64,000 nt of DNA from Streptomyces diacarni. GTDB taxonomy: Bacteria > Actinomycetota > Actinomycetes > Streptomycetales > Streptomycetaceae. The stretch covers positions 186,001-250,000 of the forward strand of contig NZ_QOIN01000028.1 in the NCBI RefSeq assembly GCF_003323715.1, read 5' to 3'. A model generated the notes under the pieces. The model worked only from the letters and a program-made list of their open reading frames with translations, was not told where the DNA came from and made no database searches. Numbering within the stretch: position 1 is the stretch's first letter; the number at the start of each line of letters is the position of its first letter. Positions 19,863-27,629 of this stretch are shown one piece after another. The position numbers and the translations under genes were made by a program.

Positions 19863-20147
19863 ATGGTCAAGATCAGCCGGTCCACGAAGGACATGGTGGA
19901 GGGTGCGGGATTCTCTCTCGACCCGCAGACCGCCGGCGGAGAGGACCTCGTGATGGTCTTCAAAGGCAGTGTCCTACGTGGTCTTCCGGTCGGGAAGGCG
20001 ATCACTGCGCTGTTGGGTCAGTGGCAAGCAATGGGCCACGAGCCGCGAGGGACCACGAAGCGTCTGGGAATGTTCCCCACCCTTGACGAGGCGCTCGTCG
20101 CTGTCATGCTCCACAGCGATTCCACGTTTGGACTCGACGACCGTTGA
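19863..20147 (+). CDS. Small hypothetical protein (94 aa)
   Basis: The ORF has an excellent ribosome binding site (GGCGGAGGGGGAG just before the ATG), and the protein is acidic to neutral with no signal or membrane segment. It contains a FSLDPQTAGGEDLVMVFKGS beta-like segment and a helical LGQWQAMGHEPRG stretch. I do not recognise the family. Codon third positions are less GC-rich than in the neighbours, which hints at later acquisition. It stands alone: the IRED-like gene ends 121 bp upstream and tandem hairpins lie downstream. Confidence 0.6.
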   Translation: MVKISRSTKDMVEGAGFSLDPQTAGGEDLVMVFKGSVLRGLPVGKAITALLGQWQAMGHEPRGTTKRLGMFPTLDEALVAVMLHSDSTFGLDDR

Positions 20148-20280
20148 GCCAGTTGCACGGTGCGGGCCTTGCCCGGCCGGTGGGCCGGCTGCCCAGAACG
20201 GCCAGGAGCGAGACCGGACCGTTCGAGGCATGGGAAGCGGCTGCCAAAGGCTGTACTCGAATCCGCCGGAGGGGCCGTCA

Positions 20281-20341
20281 GACGCCTTGCCAAAGGCCTG
20301 GTCAAGGCGTCCCGCCCCGCATCCGAAAAGATGCGGGGCGG
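20281..20341 (+). terminator. Two adjacent hairpins downstream of the 94-aa ORF
   Basis: The first stem pairs GACGCCTTG (20281-20289) with CAAGGCGTC (20303-20311). The second, starting at the next base, pairs CCGCCCCGCATC (20312-20323) with GATGCGGGGCGG (20330-20341) around a CGAAAA loop. The strong second stem may terminate the 94-aa ORF transcript. The tandem arrangement could also be a structured leader for the DUF488 gene that begins 79 bp later. Confidence 0.6.
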
Positions 20342-20419
20342 TCTGGCACCGGGGGCACGGGAACTCGGGGCAGGGGCCTCGTGGGGCGCCGCCCCGCCCC
20401 GGGTGCCATCCTGGGAGCC

Positions 20420-20968
20420 GTGGAGGACGTACCACCGCTGCTGACCCTGGGGCACGGCACCGCGGGACGCGCGGAGCTGACCCGGCTACTGCACGGTGCC
20501 GGGGTGCGGTCTCTCGTGGACGTACGCACCGCGCCCGGCAGCCGCCGCAATCCGGACGTGCACCGCGACGCGCTGAGCGACTGGCTGCCCGCCGAGGGGA
20601 TCGGCTACCGCTGGGACAAGCGGCTCGGCGGCTTCCGCCGCGCCGCCCCCGACTCGCCCGACACCTTCTGGCGCAACGCGTCCTTCCGCGGCTACGCGGG
20701 CCACACCCGCGATCCCGACTTCCTCGCCGCCATGGACGACCTGCTCGACGAGGCGTCGCAGGCCACCACGGCCGTCATGTGCGGCGAGTCGGTGTGGTGG
20801 CGCTGCCACCGCCGGCTCATCGCCGACTTCGCCGTCCTGGCCCGCGGTCACCCCGTCCGCCACCTCGCTCACGACGGCCGCCTCACCGACCACCCGCCCA
20901 CACCCGGCGCCCGCCTGCGCGAGGACGGCCTCCTCGTCTACGACCGCGAGGATCCCGGACCGTCCTGA
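20420..20968 (+). CDS. DUF488 family protein
   Basis: A 182-residue protein of the DUF488 family: an N-terminal TLGHGTAGRAELTRLL motif, LVDVRTAPGSRRNPD, a YRWDKRLGGFR segment, and the C-terminal CGESVWWRCHRRLIAD block. The invariant Cys/His/Arg cluster suggests a metal or nucleic-acid-related enzyme, but the biochemical role is not established. The start is uncertain: the GTG at 20420 has GGGAG very close (2 nt), and an in-frame GTG about 40 bp earlier is possible. Confidence 0.85.
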   Translation: MEDVPPLLTLGHGTAGRAELTRLLHGAGVRSLVDVRTAPGSRRNPDVHRDALSDWLPAEGIGYRWDKRLGGFRRAAPDSPDTFWRNASFRGYAGHTRDPDFLAAMDDLLDEASQATTAVMCGESVWWRCHRRLIADFAVLARGHPVRHLAHDGRLTDHPPTPGARLREDGLLVYDREDPGPS

Positions 20969-21072
20969 TCGCCGAGTGGGACCGGCTGTCCCGTGCGTCG
21001 TGGCGGTCCGTGCCGCCGGTCGCCTGCGACGGGGGCGCGGACGGCCGGCCGCGCTCGGTGTGAGCGGCGCCG

Positions 21073-21522
21073 CTACCAACCGTGTTCGCTCAGTGGCGAC
21101 GTGCCGGACAGGTAGCCGAGCAGGCCGGCTGCTGGGTAGGCGATGAGGTCGTCCGGCAGGTCGTCGACGGCGAACCAGCGCAGGCCGAGGCATTTGTCCG
21201 GCTCGCGGTTGACCGGCTCGCCCCGGAACCGGGTCGCCTCGAAGAAGAAGCCGATCCGGTCGTTGTCCTGGCCCTCCTTGTGGTGCACGACGTGCACCAT
21301 GCGCAGGTCCTCGGGGTCGACCGACAGGCCTGTCTCCTCGTACAGCTCCCGGGCGGCTCCCGCGGCGAGGAACTCGCCCCGGTCGAGTTTCCCGGAAGGC
21401 GCATGCCATCGGCCGTACCCGTAGGGGCTGCCGCGCAGGGACAGCAGCAGCTTGTTTCCGTCGCGGACGAACACGTGGGTATCGATGACGGGCGTGGCCG
21501 GTGTCGCGGGTTCAGGTGTCAT
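21073..21522 (-). CDS. Nudix hydrolase
   Basis: A 149-residue Nudix protein. The Nudix box is complete (GKLDRGEFLAAGAARELYEE followed by TG, about residues 43-64), giving the Mg-binding glutamates needed to hydrolyse a nucleoside diphosphate linked to another moiety. The flanking strands (DTHVFVRDGNKLLLSLRGSPYGYGRW) fit the MutT-like fold. The substrate is unknown. The ATG at 21522 gives the normal family length; the frame upstream is Pro/Arg-rich noise. The next plus-strand neighbour, DUF488, converges on it. Confidence 0.9.
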   Translation of the reverse strand: MTPEPATPATPVIDTHVFVRDGNKLLLSLRGSPYGYGRWHAPSGKLDRGEFLAAGAARELYEETGLSVDPEDLRMVHVVHHKEGQDNDRIGFFFEATRFRGEPVNREPDKCLGLRWFAVDDLPDDLIAYPAAGLLGYLSGTSPLSEHGW

Positions 21523-21929
21523 GGCTACCGGTGGGGGCGTGGGCGGTCTCCGACGGTACCTGCGACAGGGAGGCGGCGTTGCCGGTCCGCGCGGCCGTGT
21601 CCAGGAGGGGGACGGTGCCGGTGACTTGGCCATGGCAAAGAGCACCCGGCGCGGCGCGGCGCGCGAGCCGGGGGCCGGGGGCCGGGGCGAAGTGCGGGTG
21701 GGACACCGCGCCACGGGGAAACGCCGCGTCCGTCCCGCCGTCGAGGGCGCGCGCCAGGCCGTCGGCGCCGCGCCCCGTCATGCACTGTGCCGGGGCCGGC
21801 TCGAGGATCTCTCGACTGACGCTGGAGTGCCTTCGGTCAGGCGGCCGCGAGCACTGCGGCCGAGGCTGGCACGGTCGGCTCGACGCCCGCTCAAGAAACC
21901 TCGCGAGCGCGGTGCGGGCCGCGCCGCGG
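21523..21929. other. Gene-free 407-bp spacer
   Basis: Between the Nudix gene start and the end of the MFS transporter I find no convincing ORF: the open frames are short, Arg/Pro-rich and lack ribosome binding sites. No tRNA or long inverted repeat was seen. It must contain the Nudix promoter. Confidence 0.55.
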
Positions 21930-23630
21930 TCAGGTCCTCGGCGGTCCTCCGGGGGCGTCGGGTTCCGCGCCGGAGCCCGTGTCGCCGCCCGCGCCCGCGG
22001 TGCCGGCCGAGCCGCCGTCGTCGGCCTCCGGACCCCTGGGGCCTCCCGCATTCCCCGGAGCTCCCGGCCGCCCGGGGCTCCCCGCACCTCCCGGCCCGCG
22101 TGCCGCCAGTCTGACGTCCTCGAGCAGCAGCGCGAGCACCAGGCCGAGCAGGAGGACGGGTACGGCGGAGAGGAAGACGGTCGACAGGGCGTTGCTGTAG
22201 ACGTCGGCCACCGCGGAGGCCGTCTGCGGGGCGAGGGTGTCGATCTTCTGGGGTTCGAGGGAGCCGCCCACCACCTGGTCGGCCACGTCCGAGGGGAGCA
22301 GGTGTGCGGCTTCGCCTGCCAGGCGCGCGTTGAGCAGGGAGCCGAACACGGTGGCGCCGAAGGCGACGCCGAGGTTGCGGGCGAGGCCGACCGTGGAGGT
22401 GCTGACGCCTATGTGCGCGCGCGGCGCGGTGCTCTGGGCGACGAGTGTGGTGACCTGCGAGGAGAGGCCGACCCCGATGCCCATGACGGTCAGCAGGAGG
22501 CTGAACGTCGCGGTGCCGGTGTCCGCTGAGGTCAGCGACATCAGGCCAGCGGCGCCGGTGGCCAGCGCCGTGCTGGCGACCGGAAACCACTTGTAGCGTC
22601 CGGTCCTGCCGATCACCTGTCCTGCCACGACCGTCGCCACGGCCATGCCGATCATCGCGGGGAGGAAGAGGAGTCCGGTGCGGGTGGCGCTCACGCCCTC
22701 GACGGTCTGGAAGAGGAGGGGGACGAAGTTGACGCAGCCGAAGAAGGCGAAGCTGACGGCGAAGGCGACCACCACGCAGATGGTGAACGTCCGGTTGCGG
22801 AAGAGCCCGAGCGGGACGATGGGTTCGACTGTGCGCCGCTCGTGGCGTACCCACACCGCACCCAGCGCGACGGCGCCCGCGGCCAGGCTCCAGACGGCGG
22901 CGTGGCTCCAGCCGTAGCGTCCTGCCAGGTCCGTGACCAGGACGAGGCAGACGATGACTCCGGTCAGCAGCGCTGTGCCGGCGTGGTCGATGCGGGGCCG
23001 CGCCTTGCGGGGGGTCGTGGGCAGCAGGACCCTGATGCCCGCCATGGCGAGCAGGCCCAGCGGTACGTTGACGAGGAAGATCCACCGCCAGCCGAACTGG
23101 TCGGTCAGGAAGCCGCCGGCGAGCGGGCCGGCCAGGTTGGCGATGACCATGACGCCGGCGAACCACCCCTGGTACTTGGCCCGTTGGCGCGGTGGCATCA
23201 GGTCGCCGAGGACGGAGAACGCGCTGACCTGGAGCCCGCCGCCGCCGAGCCCCTGGAGGGCGCGGAAGACGATGAGCCAGCCCATGGAACCGGCCGCGCC
23301 GCAGGCCACCGAACCCGCGAGGAAGAGCACGAGGGCGGCCAGGTAGACCGCGCGGCGGCCGAAGAGGTCGCCGAGCTTGCCGTACACGGGCATGGCCACG
23401 CTGAAGGTCAGCATGTACGCGGTGAAGGTCCAGCTGTAGAGGTCCAGGGCGCCCAGGTCACCGGTCAGGCTGGGGCCCGCGGTGGCGACGATCGACTGGT
23501 CGAGCATCGACATCGCGCTGGTCAGCAGCAGGGCGGCGAGGAGCAGCGGGAATCTGCGCGGCAGGGGGTGCGGGGGCGGGGGCGCGGTGTCCGCGGGGCG
23601 GGGGGACCGGCCTGGTCCGGTGTCGGTCAT
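21930..23630 (-). CDS. DHA2-type MFS drug efflux transporter
   Basis: A 566-residue membrane protein with about 14 hydrophobic segments, the hallmark of the DHA2 (14-spanner) drug:H+ antiporters. Motif A is clear (GKLGDLFGRRAVYLAALVLF), segment 1 has the MLDQSIVATAGPSL signature, and motif C-like glycines occur in LAGPLAGGFL. The C-terminus is a Gly/Pro/Ala-rich tail of about 60 residues. It should export hydrophobic drugs or endogenous metabolites. A MarR gene is divergent, and palindromes lie in the shared promoter region, so it is probably derepressed by its substrate. Confidence 0.93.
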   Translation of the reverse strand: MTDTGPGRSPRPADTAPPPPHPLPRRFPLLLAALLLTSAMSMLDQSIVATAGPSLTGDLGALDLYSWTFTAYMLTFSVAMPVYGKLGDLFGRRAVYLAALVLFLAGSVACGAAGSMGWLIVFRALQGLGGGGLQVSAFSVLGDLMPPRQRAKYQGWFAGVMVIANLAGPLAGGFLTDQFGWRWIFLVNVPLGLLAMAGIRVLLPTTPRKARPRIDHAGTALLTGVIVCLVLVTDLAGRYGWSHAAVWSLAAGAVALGAVWVRHERRTVEPIVPLGLFRNRTFTICVVVAFAVSFAFFGCVNFVPLLFQTVEGVSATRTGLLFLPAMIGMAVATVVAGQVIGRTGRYKWFPVASTALATGAAGLMSLTSADTGTATFSLLLTVMGIGVGLSSQVTTLVAQSTAPRAHIGVSTSTVGLARNLGVAFGATVFGSLLNARLAGEAAHLLPSDVADQVVGGSLEPQKIDTLAPQTASAVADVYSNALSTVFLSAVPVLLLGLVLALLLEDVRLAARGPGGAGSPGRPGAPGNAGGPRGPEADDGGSAGTAGAGGDTGSGAEPDAPGGPPRT

Positions 23631-23650
23631 CGGGTTCTCTCCGTCCGTCG

Positions 23651-23678
23651 GTGGCCGGTGGCCGGTGGCCGGTGGCCG
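23651..23678. repeat. Heptanucleotide tandem repeat (GTGGCCG)x4
   Basis: Four perfect head-to-tail copies of GTGGCCG lie 20 bp upstream of the transporter start, within its 5' leader. Such short perfect repeats can change copy number by slippage, which would alter leader length between strains. Confidence 0.85.
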
Positions 23679-23740
23679 ATGGGTGCGGTGGTCGTCGCTC
23701 GGTGAGGGGGCGCAGGCAGGAGAGTGCTCCGAGCAATTTT

Positions 23741-23770
23741 ATGCTACTAGCATGTAAGTGCTGACAGCAT
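23741..23770. promoter_or_regulatory. Two palindromic operator sites for the MarR protein
   Basis: ATGCTACTAGCAT (23741-23753; six-base arms around one base) and GTGCTGACAGCAT (23758-23770; TGCTG and CAGCA arms) share the pattern TGCT-n-AGCA and are centred 17 bp apart. They lie in an AT-richer patch 111 bp upstream of the transporter start and 134 bp upstream of the MarR start. On the minus strand a TAAAAT -10-like hexamer overlaps the first palindrome. This is a typical layout for repression by a MarR dimer; binding is inferred. Confidence 0.7.
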
Positions 23771-23903
23771 TGGAATGTCGAGAGAGCGGAGAGGCAAGGG
23801 GGGCGGAGCCCTCTCCAGATGCGAACTGCGCATCACTGACCAGCACACCTGGGCCGGGAACCCACCAATAAGCTCTTGGCGCGGAAGCCGGTAGCCTCGC
23901 AGC

Positions 23904-24428
23904 GTGACGAAGGGCGAAGGAAGTCAGGCGCATTCCTCGGCGCGGGGCGGAAGGGGTCCGGTCGAGCAGGACGTGCTGTCAGACATCGAGGCGGCGATGA
24001 TCCGGATCCGCCGCCGCCAGTCCCGGCGCAGCCTCGCCCGGCCCGTGGTCAACGACCTCGACGAACCAGTGGACCTCAACACGCTCGCCGTCATCGACGC
24101 CGTCGACGAGGGCGCGGGCGACAGCGGCGGCGACGTCACGGTCGGGTTCGTCGCCGACCGGCTCGCCATCGACCCCTCACGGGCGAGCCGGATCGTCGCC
24201 GAAGCCGTCAGGTCGGGATTCGTACGCCGCGTGGCCTCGCAGAAGGACGGCCGCAGAAGCTGCCTGGAGCTGACCGCGCCGGGCGAGGAAGCAGTGGTCG
24301 CCGCCCACCGGACGCGGCAGCTCTTCTACTCCGACGTGCTGGGGGACTGGGACGCGGGCGAGCAGCGGGAGTTCGCACGCCTGCTCACCAAGTTCGTGCG
24401 CTCGCTGGACGATGCCGCCCGCGAGTGA
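23904..24428 (+). CDS. MarR-family regulator
   Basis: A 174-residue winged-helix protein. After a 20-residue disordered start, the MarR core is visible: helices VEQDVLSDIEAAMIRIRRRQ, the recognition region VGFVADRLAIDPSRASRIVA at about 79-98, the wing RRVASQKDGRRSCLELTAPG, and dimerisation helices at the C-terminus. It starts with GTG at 23904. It is divergent from the DHA2 transporter with two palindromes between them, so it most likely represses that pump and itself and releases DNA on binding a pump substrate. Confidence 0.9.
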   Translation: MTKGEGSQAHSSARGGRGPVEQDVLSDIEAAMIRIRRRQSRRSLARPVVNDLDEPVDLNTLAVIDAVDEGAGDSGGDVTVGFVADRLAIDPSRASRIVAEAVRSGFVRRVASQKDGRRSCLELTAPGEEAVVAAHRTRQLFYSDVLGDWDAGEQREFARLLTKFVRSLDDAARE

Positions 24429-24921
24429 CGAGGTGGCACCCGCGCCCGCGCACGTCCACCGGCCGGGCCCCCCGCCAAGTCCTCCTCGGAGTCGGCAAGG
24501 CAGGTCCTCCTCGGAGTCGGCAAGGAGGGAGGCGTGTTGCATACCCCGGGGTGAAGGTCTCCTCGGTGGCGGGGTACGGCGGGGCGGTGGCGCCAGGCTG
24601 TGGCTCGTCTGCTGCCCTTGTGCGGACGCAGTTGCCGCCCGGATCCGGCATGAGGAACCGCCGCACGCCGTGTGGCGGGCCCACGAAGGCCTCACTCCAT
24701 GGGGCACGCCCCGGCCCGCGACACCTCGCGTAAGCCGCGGGGTCGAGGGCAGCTCCGGGTGGGCCGTGTGCGAGCGGCAGCGGCGTCTGTCCGGGTCGGC
24801 CACACGTACGTGCCCGGACATGCGTGCTCTGGACATGGGCGGCCGGCCCCTCCGTGACGCTCGGCAACCTGGCCCCCGTCCCGCCGGGACGGGGGCCACG
24901 CGCGGTCGGCCACGCTGGAGC
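24429..24921. other. Gene-free 493-bp spacer
   Basis: No ORF here has a ribosome binding site and coding-like composition. Apart from the short direct repeat at 24479-24525, I see nothing that can be named. The stretch separates the plus-strand MarR gene from the convergent rhodanese gene. Confidence 0.55.
24479..24525. repeat. 22-bp perfect direct repeat
   Basis: The unit beginning GTCCTCCTCGGAGTCGGCAA occurs at 24479-24500 and again at 24504-24525, a 25-bp period. It contains a short internal inverted repeat (TCCTC/GAGTC-like), so it may be a tandem hairpin downstream of the MarR gene. Confidence 0.8.
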
Positions 24922-25308
24922 TCAGCCGACCGCCGGCGTCACCGGAAGCCCTGCCCGGCGCCACGCCTGGAAGCCACCGATCAGATCCGTCGCGCGGGAC
25001 AGCCCGACCCACCGCAGAGAGGCCGCGGCGAGCGAGGAGGCGTACCCCTCGTCACACAGCACGATCCATCGTCTCGCGCGGTCCGTGGCCTCGGGGAGGG
25101 CGCCGGAACTGGCGGGGTCGAGGCGCCACTCCAGGTGGTTGCGCTCCACGATCAGCGCGCCGGGGATGGTTCCCGTCGCCCGCCGCTGGAATTCCGGGCG
25201 GGTGTCCACCAGCACCGCGCCCTCGGCCACGGCCGCCTGCGCCTCGTGTGGATGGAGTCTCTCGAGCGAGCGGCGCACGTCGGCGAGCCTGTCGTCGATG
25301 CCCATCAC
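24922..25308 (-). CDS. Rhodanese-like sulfurtransferase
   Basis: A 128-residue single-domain rhodanese. The active-site loop is IVLCDEGYASSLAAA near residue 83, with Cys as the persulfide carrier; VLVDTRPEFQRRATGTIPGA near 32-51 is the usual CH2-like motif A. It would transfer sulfane sulfur between small thiols or thiosulfate and acceptors. It overlaps the end of the cysteine dioxygenase gene; the start is either GTG at 25308 or the adjacent ATG at 25305. The pairing suggests joint handling of cysteine-derived sulfur (cysteine sulfinate/sulfite), which is inference. Confidence 0.88.
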   Translation of the reverse strand: MMGIDDRLADVRRSLERLHPHEAQAAVAEGAVLVDTRPEFQRRATGTIPGALIVERNHLEWRLDPASSGALPEATDRARRWIVLCDEGYASSLAAASLRWVGLSRATDLIGGFQAWRRAGLPVTPAVG

Positions 25309-25913
25309 GCCTGCCCGTCGCCGTCACGACCGTCGGACCTGACCAGGCGGGGAGCGTCGGCGAGTGCGCCGAGATCATCGATGCTGTCGGTGCTGCTGTC
25401 GACGGTGCTCGCATGGACCAACTCGATCCCTCCCCTGCCCGGCGACTCCCGGTAGGAGGACATGGTGGCAAGCGCGGGGGAGTAGGCGTGGATGCTGACC
25501 GCCGGGCTGTCGCCGTCATTGTGCACCTGGTGAATGTGGCGCGGACCGAAGGAGCGGACACCGCCGGTGGGAAGCCGCCGTGACCCCGGCGACGCGGCCG
25601 GCGACGCGGCGGATCCGAGGGCGAAGGTCCGTTCGGTGAGCTCTCCTTGGACCACGCCGAAGGCACCGGAGGCGCCGCCGTGGTCGTGGATGTCGGTGCC
25701 CTGGCCGGGCAGCCAGGTCAGCAGCCAGACTTCGTGCGCCTCGCTGCGGGCGAGGCGGATGTAGAAGCGTTCGGGTGTGGTGAAACGCACGAGGGACGTC
25801 CACAGCGACGAGGAGGACGAGGGGGATGAGGAGGACGAGGTGAAGCGGCGTACGGTCTGTGCCAACTGAGCGGGAGTCAGCAGGCGTGCGTCGGCGCGCA
25901 GAGGCGCGGTCAT
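25305..25913 (-). CDS. Cysteine dioxygenase
   Basis: A 202-residue cupin of the type I cysteine dioxygenase family, which oxidises cysteine to cysteine sulfinate with O2 and Fe(II). The first iron-binding pair is in GTDIHDHGGASGAFGVVQGE (about residues 72-91) and the third His in FGPRHIHQVHNDG. A serine homopolymer-like stretch (SSSSSPSSSSS) near residue 26-36 is an odd low-complexity insert. It is the first gene of a two-gene unit with the rhodanese, with an overlapping stop/start. Confidence 0.9.
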   Translation of the reverse strand: MTAPLRADARLLTPAQLAQTVRRFTSSSSSPSSSSSLWTSLVRFTTPERFYIRLARSEAHEVWLLTWLPGQGTDIHDHGGASGAFGVVQGELTERTFALGSAASPAASPGSRRLPTGGVRSFGPRHIHQVHNDGDSPAVSIHAYSPALATMSSYRESPGRGGIELVHASTVDSSTDSIDDLGALADAPRLVRSDGRDGDGQA

Positions 25914-26423
25914 GGCGATACCTCACAGGGTGTGTGTCGTGGAATCCGGTCGTCAGGCGCGGCCGGGGTGACACAACGCGCTGGCCACGCGGACCAGGTC
26001 CACATGGCGCCGTACGACAAAGCGCGTACCGGTGGGCATGGCGCCAAGATTGGCAGGAGCGGGCTGCGGGGTCAACCGGTCGAATTCGACGCTCTCACCA
26101 TGGGCGATTGCTGTGCGAACGGAATGCTGCGGGTGTATATCGAACGGCCCGGCGGGTCCGAACCGTTCGTGGAAACGGACCCGTACACGTGCCCAAGCGT
26201 CGTCCTCCGGCGGTAGCGCCGGCCTGCCCGCCGCACGGTGCTTTTTCGCACCACCGGAGACCATGCCGAACGCCGGGCGGGCGAAGCCTTGGTGGTGGAC
26301 AACGTCTCCGTGGCTGTCGGCGTGCTGGAAAATCGATGGACGCTCTTTGTGCGCGTCGGTGAGCATCCGAGGGTGACGGATGAAGCGGATTGCTGGGAAC
26401 CGTTCGCGCGGAGCCCGAAGTGT
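25914..26423. other. Gene-poor 510-bp spacer
   Basis: Upstream of cysteine dioxygenase, and lower in GC than its surroundings. No convincing gene was found. A 38-codon ORF at 26100-26216 (MGDCCANGMLRVYIER...) lacks a good ribosome binding site and is noted only as a possibility. The frame of the GNAT gene is open back to 26238 but that part does not look like an acetyltransferase. Confidence 0.5.
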
Positions 26424-26939
26424 GTGCGTTTTGTCGAGCTGTCCGGCGGGGTGATGTCCGCTTTGCTCGACGGTGACCTGTCCGAAGCCGGCAGGGTGGC
26501 CGGCGTTTCGCTGACCGAGTACTTCGTGACCGGCAGAGCACGGTGGCTGTGGCGGTACCGGCTCTCCCAGATGGCCGCGGATCCCGACCACGCGCGATGG
26601 ATGGTGCGACAGGCGGTCGTCGGCGACGAAGGCCTCGTCGTCGGGCATGCCGGGTTCCACGGGCCGCCCGATGAGCTCGGCATGGTCGAGATCGGCTACT
26701 CCATCGCTCCCGACTTCCGTCGCCAGGGGTATGCGCGAGCCGCGCTGATCGAGTTGCTCCGCCGGGCGGGGGCCGCAGCCGAGGTCTCGACGGTGCGGGC
26801 GACGATAAGCCCCGACAACGTGGCATCCCTGGCCACGATCTCCGGCTTCGGTTTCGTCGAGGTCGGAGAGCAGTGGGACGAGGAGGACGGCCGCGAGGTC
26901 GTCTTCGAGGTTCCTGCCCGCCGGGTTCCCTCCGCTTGA
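26424..26939 (+). CDS. GNAT-family N-acetyltransferase
   Basis: About 171 residues from the GTG at 26424 (GGAG at 26411-26414). The acetyl-CoA binding motif A is clear: EIGYSIAPDFRRQGYARAAL, with the Q/RxxGxG/A turn, followed by VRATISPDNVASLATISGFG, the motif B helix typical of RimJ/RimL-like enzymes. It transfers acetyl from acetyl-CoA to an amine; the substrate is unknown. The frame remains open to an ATG at 26238 (233 residues), so the start is uncertain. The gene stands alone. Confidence 0.82.
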   Translation: MRFVELSGGVMSALLDGDLSEAGRVAGVSLTEYFVTGRARWLWRYRLSQMAADPDHARWMVRQAVVGDEGLVVGHAGFHGPPDELGMVEIGYSIAPDFRRQGYARAALIELLRRAGAAAEVSTVRATISPDNVASLATISGFGFVEVGEQWDEEDGREVVFEVPARRVPSA

Positions 26940-27002
26940 GGGAAAGCCGAGGGAAAGGGGCGCCGATGGGCTCCTTCCACGTCTTGGCGCACCCGGCACC
27001 CA

Positions 27003-27117
27003 CCGGGCATCGGCATCCGCCGGGCATCGGCACCCGCCGGGCACCGGCACCCGCCAGGGGCATCGGCATCCCCCGGGCACTGGCCCTCGCCGGCCACCGA
27101 TACCCACCGGGCACACG
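27003..27117. repeat. 17-bp degenerate tandem repeat
   Basis: About six copies of a 17-bp unit (CCGGGCATCGGCATCCG and variants such as CCGGGCACCGGCACCCG) lie between the GNAT gene and the initiator tRNA. The spacing is 17 bp without spacers, and the units have no stable sequence variation of a CRISPR kind. The rest of the 367-bp gap 26940-27306 holds nothing else I can name except the tRNA promoter region. Confidence 0.8.
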
Positions 27118-27306
27118 TCCCTGACGAAAGAGCCACCCGCAGGCCATCCCACCGCGCCGGTGCCACACCGAGCCGTGGAGGCGAGGCGTGAGCAAGAGCG
27201 CTGGCTCACCTGCCGGAGGTGAACTGGCCGCCAGGCGTCTGTCCACTGCCCTTACCTGCCCGCTGGTCACGCCGACCTCCGCGATGCCGTAGAGTGGACA
27301 GCACGA

Positions 27307-27383
27307 CGCGGGGTGGAGCAGCTCGGTAGCTCGCTGGGCTCATAACCCAGAGGTCGCAGGTTCAAATCCTGTCCCCGCTACCA
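27307..27383 (+). tRNA. Initiator tRNA-fMet (CAT)
   Basis: A 77-nt cloverleaf with encoded CCA. The anticodon arm is CTGGG-CTCATAA-CCCAG, with three consecutive G:C pairs next to the loop, the signature of initiator tRNA. The first base of the acceptor stem (C1) does not pair with its partner (U72), the other initiator hallmark. D arm and T arm (GCAGG-TTCAAAT-CCTGT) are normal. A TAGAGT -10-like hexamer at 27290-27295 is correctly placed for transcription. A strong terminator hairpin follows directly. Confidence 0.95.
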
Positions 27384-27385
27384 AA

Positions 27386-27416
27386 CCGGCCCCCTCAACG
27401 GCGTTGAGGGGGCCGG
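27386..27416 (+). terminator. Terminator of the initiator tRNA
   Basis: CCGGCCCCCTCAAC (27386-27399) pairs perfectly with GTTGAGGGGGCCGG (27403-27416) around a 3-nt loop, two bases after the tRNA CCA end. The trailing sequence is only weakly T-rich. Confidence 0.88.
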
Positions 27417-27629
27417 ATGTGTTTCGGATGCCGGGCGACTCTCTCTCAACCACCGGCGTTGCGCGGTTCCGGCCCTCCTGGTTCCAGGAAGGCGGAGGCG
27501 AGCCGAGTAGCGCTGTCTTCCGCAGAGGGTCACCTCTGGTGCATACGGCGCGGCTCGCCAGGTCGGCAGCGGCACCGTGACGCTGCTCTTCCTGTGGTGG
27601 CAGTGCCTGCGCCGCGCCCCTTCGGCGCG

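Noticed and set aside
21523..22114. Plus-strand ORFs opposite the MFS gene and in the following gap
   Set aside because: Arg/Gly/Pro-rich shadow translations, no ribosome binding site and no domain.
27003..27117. CRISPR array
   Set aside because: Units are 17 bp, directly abutting, with no spacers and no cas genes nearby.
27307..27383. Initiator tRNA as an attachment site
   Set aside because: I found no second copy of its 3' end within the window, and the direct repeat maps to tRNA-Leu instead.
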